Shown: piece after piece, positions 60,652 through 64,000 of the stretch | How positions within the stretch are numbered: the first letter of the stretch is position 1 | Layout: each line of letters opens with the position of its first letter | Assembly (NCBI GenBank): GCA_026874595.1 | Contig: CM049310.1 | Span: 82,051,056-82,115,055 of the forward strand | Source of the DNA: Sipunculus nudus | Lineage: Eukaryota; Annelida; Sipuncula; Golfingiida; Sipunculidae | Reading direction: 5' to 3' | DNA: 64,000 nucleotides | Notes under the pieces: model-generated | Seen by the model: the letters and a program-made list of their open reading frames with translations, nothing else | The model's database searches: none | Told to the model about the DNA's origin: nothing | Made by a program: the position numbers and the translations under genes

Positions 60652-62905
60652 AATAATTTATTCAACTCAGAAGGCCCTTTCGAGTTTTAAAGAATCATAC
60701 AGAACAATATAAGAACACATTACATGACAAGATCGCAATTATATATAACAAATTTGGAGCAAGTGTCGTTTAGTGATAGTATTGTGAAGTTAGCAAATAC
60801 AATATCACATGTAACTGCTATAAATAAGCACAGGAAAGAGTAATGGCTAGAATTAAAATCTGAAGAAATATGACATAAGTGATAGCATGGGTTTCTGAAG
60901 AATGCAGACAGAACGTGACGTGACGTCATTTTTCTCTATGACGTCACATATTGCGCTCTATAGAATGATATACAGAACTGGCCAGGTATCATTATGGATA
61001 GGTAAATACAAACAAACGTATGTTTAAGTGCAGAGAATGGAGGAGTAAAATAATATACGCTTGTTCTGTGGGACTTAATGACCAATTGTGGTATCACAGT
61101 GACTTTAGTCAAATATTTAACTGAGTGTAGGAGGTAGCCGTGTATGACTAGGAGATAATGACAGACCAGCCGGGAGGAAGGTAAGAAATAATTTTCATAA
61201 CTGAACGAAATTAAGGAACGAGGTAACGTAACGACATAATACATATATACTCTGATTATCAGAAATAGTAAAAGTACAGTACATGTGACCTGCCCAAAAG
61301 TGGCTTCATTACTGATGGTCTGTCCTTATTTTTCTTGCTCGCACATGAAGCTTACTTGATGTTTCCGTTAACATGCACACATTTTTGTAAGATTCACAAA
61401 AAAATAAGACTACATCAAACTTGATTCAAAGGAAAATTTAGCATTATTTAGGCCAGTTTTGGACCTTTAACGCATTATTTCAAAATTTTGTTTATTCTAT
61501 AATAAGGAGAAATGTTTACTTATATAAGAATAAGGCTTAAAGTGTTTGATAATCGATATATTTTAGTTATAATGAGCAAAAATGCTCAAATATAGCTTTT
61601 TTTCTTGGCAACGTCATCAACGTCATGCATAACGTTATGGCGGGCGATGAAAATTTGAGCCAATAAATTCGACTTATGATACATTTAGTCTCTCAAACAA
61701 CACTATCTTTTATTATATAACCCTTCTTTTTCTAAAATTATACATCTCTTGTATATTACAGTATATTACTTTTGTTTATAATTTGCGTTAAAGATTGTAA
61801 AATAAGCCTCTAAAAAACCGCAAAAATGCACAATTACCCATTTTTATAAGATTCCCATAAAAAATACGACTACATAAAACTTGATTCATAGGAAAATTTT
61901 AGCCTGAGTTAGGCCAGCTTTTGGACAGGTCACCTATATTACACTTGTACTTAAGAAACTATTAGGGCTAATCTAAATTCCCCTCTTTTTTACTAAAAAT
62001 AGATTTGAACTATTCGGACAAACATACAAAAGACACTCGTGTTCTCACCGATGGATAGACGGTACCAGTTTAACTTTATAATTATGGTTTTTGCGGACTC
62101 CTGAACCCTGGACCTGCGTGATCACTTCGGCTAATTCTCATTGTTTGTGTTATTATATTATACTCCGTTCCACCAACCTGTGTCCACCTATTTTTTTTTT
62201 TTTTTTGATAATTTTCTTAAAAGTTTATATTTTTCAATAATTTAATAGAAAACTACATATTGAACTGACAACTTAATATGACAATTAAGAATTTTACAAA
62301 AAATCTCCAGTTTATGTTTCACAGCTTTTTAAACTCTTCATAATGATTAGGAAGATCAGATGTGTCCTTGCATGAGTAGCCATCTTTGTTTTTGATGGTT
62401 AAAGTTTCAGCGTGTTTAAAATTCATTATCCAATTATTAGCTGTCAATTTAGGCTGTTTTTTTTTCATTTTTTTTTTGCATGTAACCAGTAACCTTGACC
62501 GCCATAAGAGGGTCTGATATGATGTAAAATGTAGACTGATTTCTCATATTTTTAAATGATTCGGTTTCTTAAATAAGGTAAAAGGTAGTTATTTATTTAC
62601 CTTGTTGAAAATTAGGGCCTTTAATACTCTACTTACACTAGATCCCCCCCCCCCCCCCTTGAAATATAACGGATACAAATTTTTATAGTAAAAATCAGCT
62701 AGACATGAGGGGACGAAACAGACTATAGCAGTTCTAAGATTGCTTGTTCGTGACGTATAAATCTCGATTCCCGATTAACCCTTGGACACTTACCTTAAAG
62801 GTATACCCAATACACCAGCCAGGATATGAACATTTAAACTCTTTTAACCCGTTTAAACCATTTTTAAGTGAGGGCGTGAAAGGTATCATTTGAGAACACC
62901 TCTCT
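60291..62905. other. AT-rich intergenic DNA, no gene seen
   Basis: It holds (AAT)n at 60575-60655. It also has a loosely duplicated block: 61370-61500 and 61840-61930 share AAAAATAAGACTACATCAAA- and GGCCAGTTTTGGAC-like words. A T run and a C run (62643-62658) follow. Confidence 0.5.
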
Positions 62906-62907
62906 AA

Positions 62908-63289
62908 CGATGGCTTCCGTGGTCTTGGGGCAGAGCACAGGTCTCAAAACCGGGAGCTCGAATATCGGTCGAGGCGGTGAGGCTTTTTCACGGTCGGACT
63001 CCACCAAGGATGAGCTCTCTGCAGGCTTAATTGGTAAGCCGTGCCCTTAGGTCCCGTTTCGTTCACAAACGAGTGCGCCTTTCGGGGGTTTCACGGTGGT
63101 ATGACCAGGCAACGGGGACAATTAACCACCCAGGGTCCGACTATGCGGCAGTCACCGAGCCTGGTTAACACCAGGATGTAAAATGAGAGGAAGCGTGTGT
63201 CAGTGCTCTGTCATACAGTCCACACCCAAATGGAATTCTGCAGATTTACAAACCGAAGCTTGTATTAAAAAACGGAGGCGGTTACCTCC
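62908..63289 (+). repeat. tRNA-derived SINE, copy 3
   Basis: It has GGTCTTGGGGCAGAGCACAG and a degenerate box B (GAGCTCGAATATC) in the head. The body has AGGATGTAAAATGAGAGG, AAGCGTGTGTC and ATGGAATTCTGCAGA, and the tail is GGAGGCGGTTACCTCC. Confidence 0.7.
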
Positions 63290-64000
63290 CAGAAATATAT
63301 CATATTTTCCTACATCAACTGTATCTGCTGTATGTATATCATTCCACCAAACAAAACCTATGCCGGGACACAAAGTTCAAGCAGGTATACTTGGACTTTT
63401 TTTTAATTTACCAGAATCGATGGACATGAATATTCCTCGCCTCCTTCACTAGAGAATGTATAAATCGAAACTGGCGTATTCGGCCAATTAATCAAACTTT
63501 TATAAAGAAATGCGCATCAATGTGAAAATATGTAGATTGTTGCCTTATATTCAGAGACTTCATACGAAAATATATCTTAATAGTTATACAGTGGCTGTAT
63601 GTGGCAGTACTTCGTTCTAGTTTTAGCAGATTGATCACCCGTGCGACGGAATTGTGTGTGTGGCTTAATATTCGCGAGGTTAAAATTTTGGGATTTTTAC
63701 TTTTTAGCATTGTTTCGGAAGTTACAAAATCTACACAAAATATACTCATTATGATATGAATTAATTATACCCAGTAATATGTGTGCGAAGTCGTAACGTT
63801 TGACGAGGACCCAAGTTGAGAGCGAATGAGCAGAGATTACTTTTTATTATAGGCAGATAAATGGAAAGATGTGCCAGTATTTATAAAAGTAATCGTTTTT
63901 CTTTCGACTCATCTTCATATGTTTGAGCCTCTTATTCACGAATTTTTATTTACGCGATAATTTCAGTATCTGATTTCGTTTTCGAGGACGTTTAGGATCC
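63290..64000. other. Window end, no gene seen
   Basis: No coding signal beyond short chance ORFs. The last 60 bp contain TTTACGCGATAATTTCAG, a fragment like the TTCGCGA family. Confidence 0.45.

Overview
This window is animal (metazoan) nuclear DNA. It is AT-rich and intron-rich, and most of it is (AT)n and (ATT)n microsatellites, long C or G runs, tRNA-derived SINE-like copies, small DNA transposons and one LTR retroelement. The repeat mix and the form of the one clear gene suggest a marine invertebrate, most likely a lophotrochozoan such as a mollusc. That placement is an inference, because no rRNA, mitochondrial or other marker gene is present.

The one confidently identified gene is an odd-skipped-related (Osr/odd) zinc-finger transcription factor on the + strand. 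I assembled it from seven coding exons with matching splice phases: 6249-6267, 7130-7456, 8240-8405, 9966-10052, 15294-15449, 16174-16273 and 17357-17698. They give 1197 nt, or 398 codons plus a stop. The protein has a proline/leucine/glycine-rich N-terminal part, the FDFA-type motif seen in Osr proteins, four C2H2 fingers in tandem and an 87-residue tail I do not recognise. A CCAAT-bearing upstream region and two possible poly(A) signals flank it. Its largest intron holds a recent 5'-truncated LINE with a 56-bp target duplication.

Layout. 1-2.6 kb: an old degenerate tandem array with a unit of about 130 bp. 4.0-5.4 kb: two hAT-like non-autonomous elements, one holding an exon-like ORF. 5.6-18.4 kb: the osr gene. 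18.4-46.2 kb: intergenic DNA with several GC-richer blocks that could be regulatory, a possible tiny two-exon gene (21981-22396), a 162-bp foldback element with an 8-bp target duplication, and several dispersed repeat families. 46.2-52.6 kb: a complete, young but non-coding LTR retroelement. 52.6-57.8 kb: a small ORF pair with a membrane-segment-like part, a minisatellite of about 62 bp, and an exon-like segment with PPxY motifs that runs straight into a large 27-bp minisatellite. 57.8-64 kb: more dispersed repeats.

Apart from the osr exons, functional calls are inferences from splice signals, composition and repeat structure. All repeat boundaries were read by eye.
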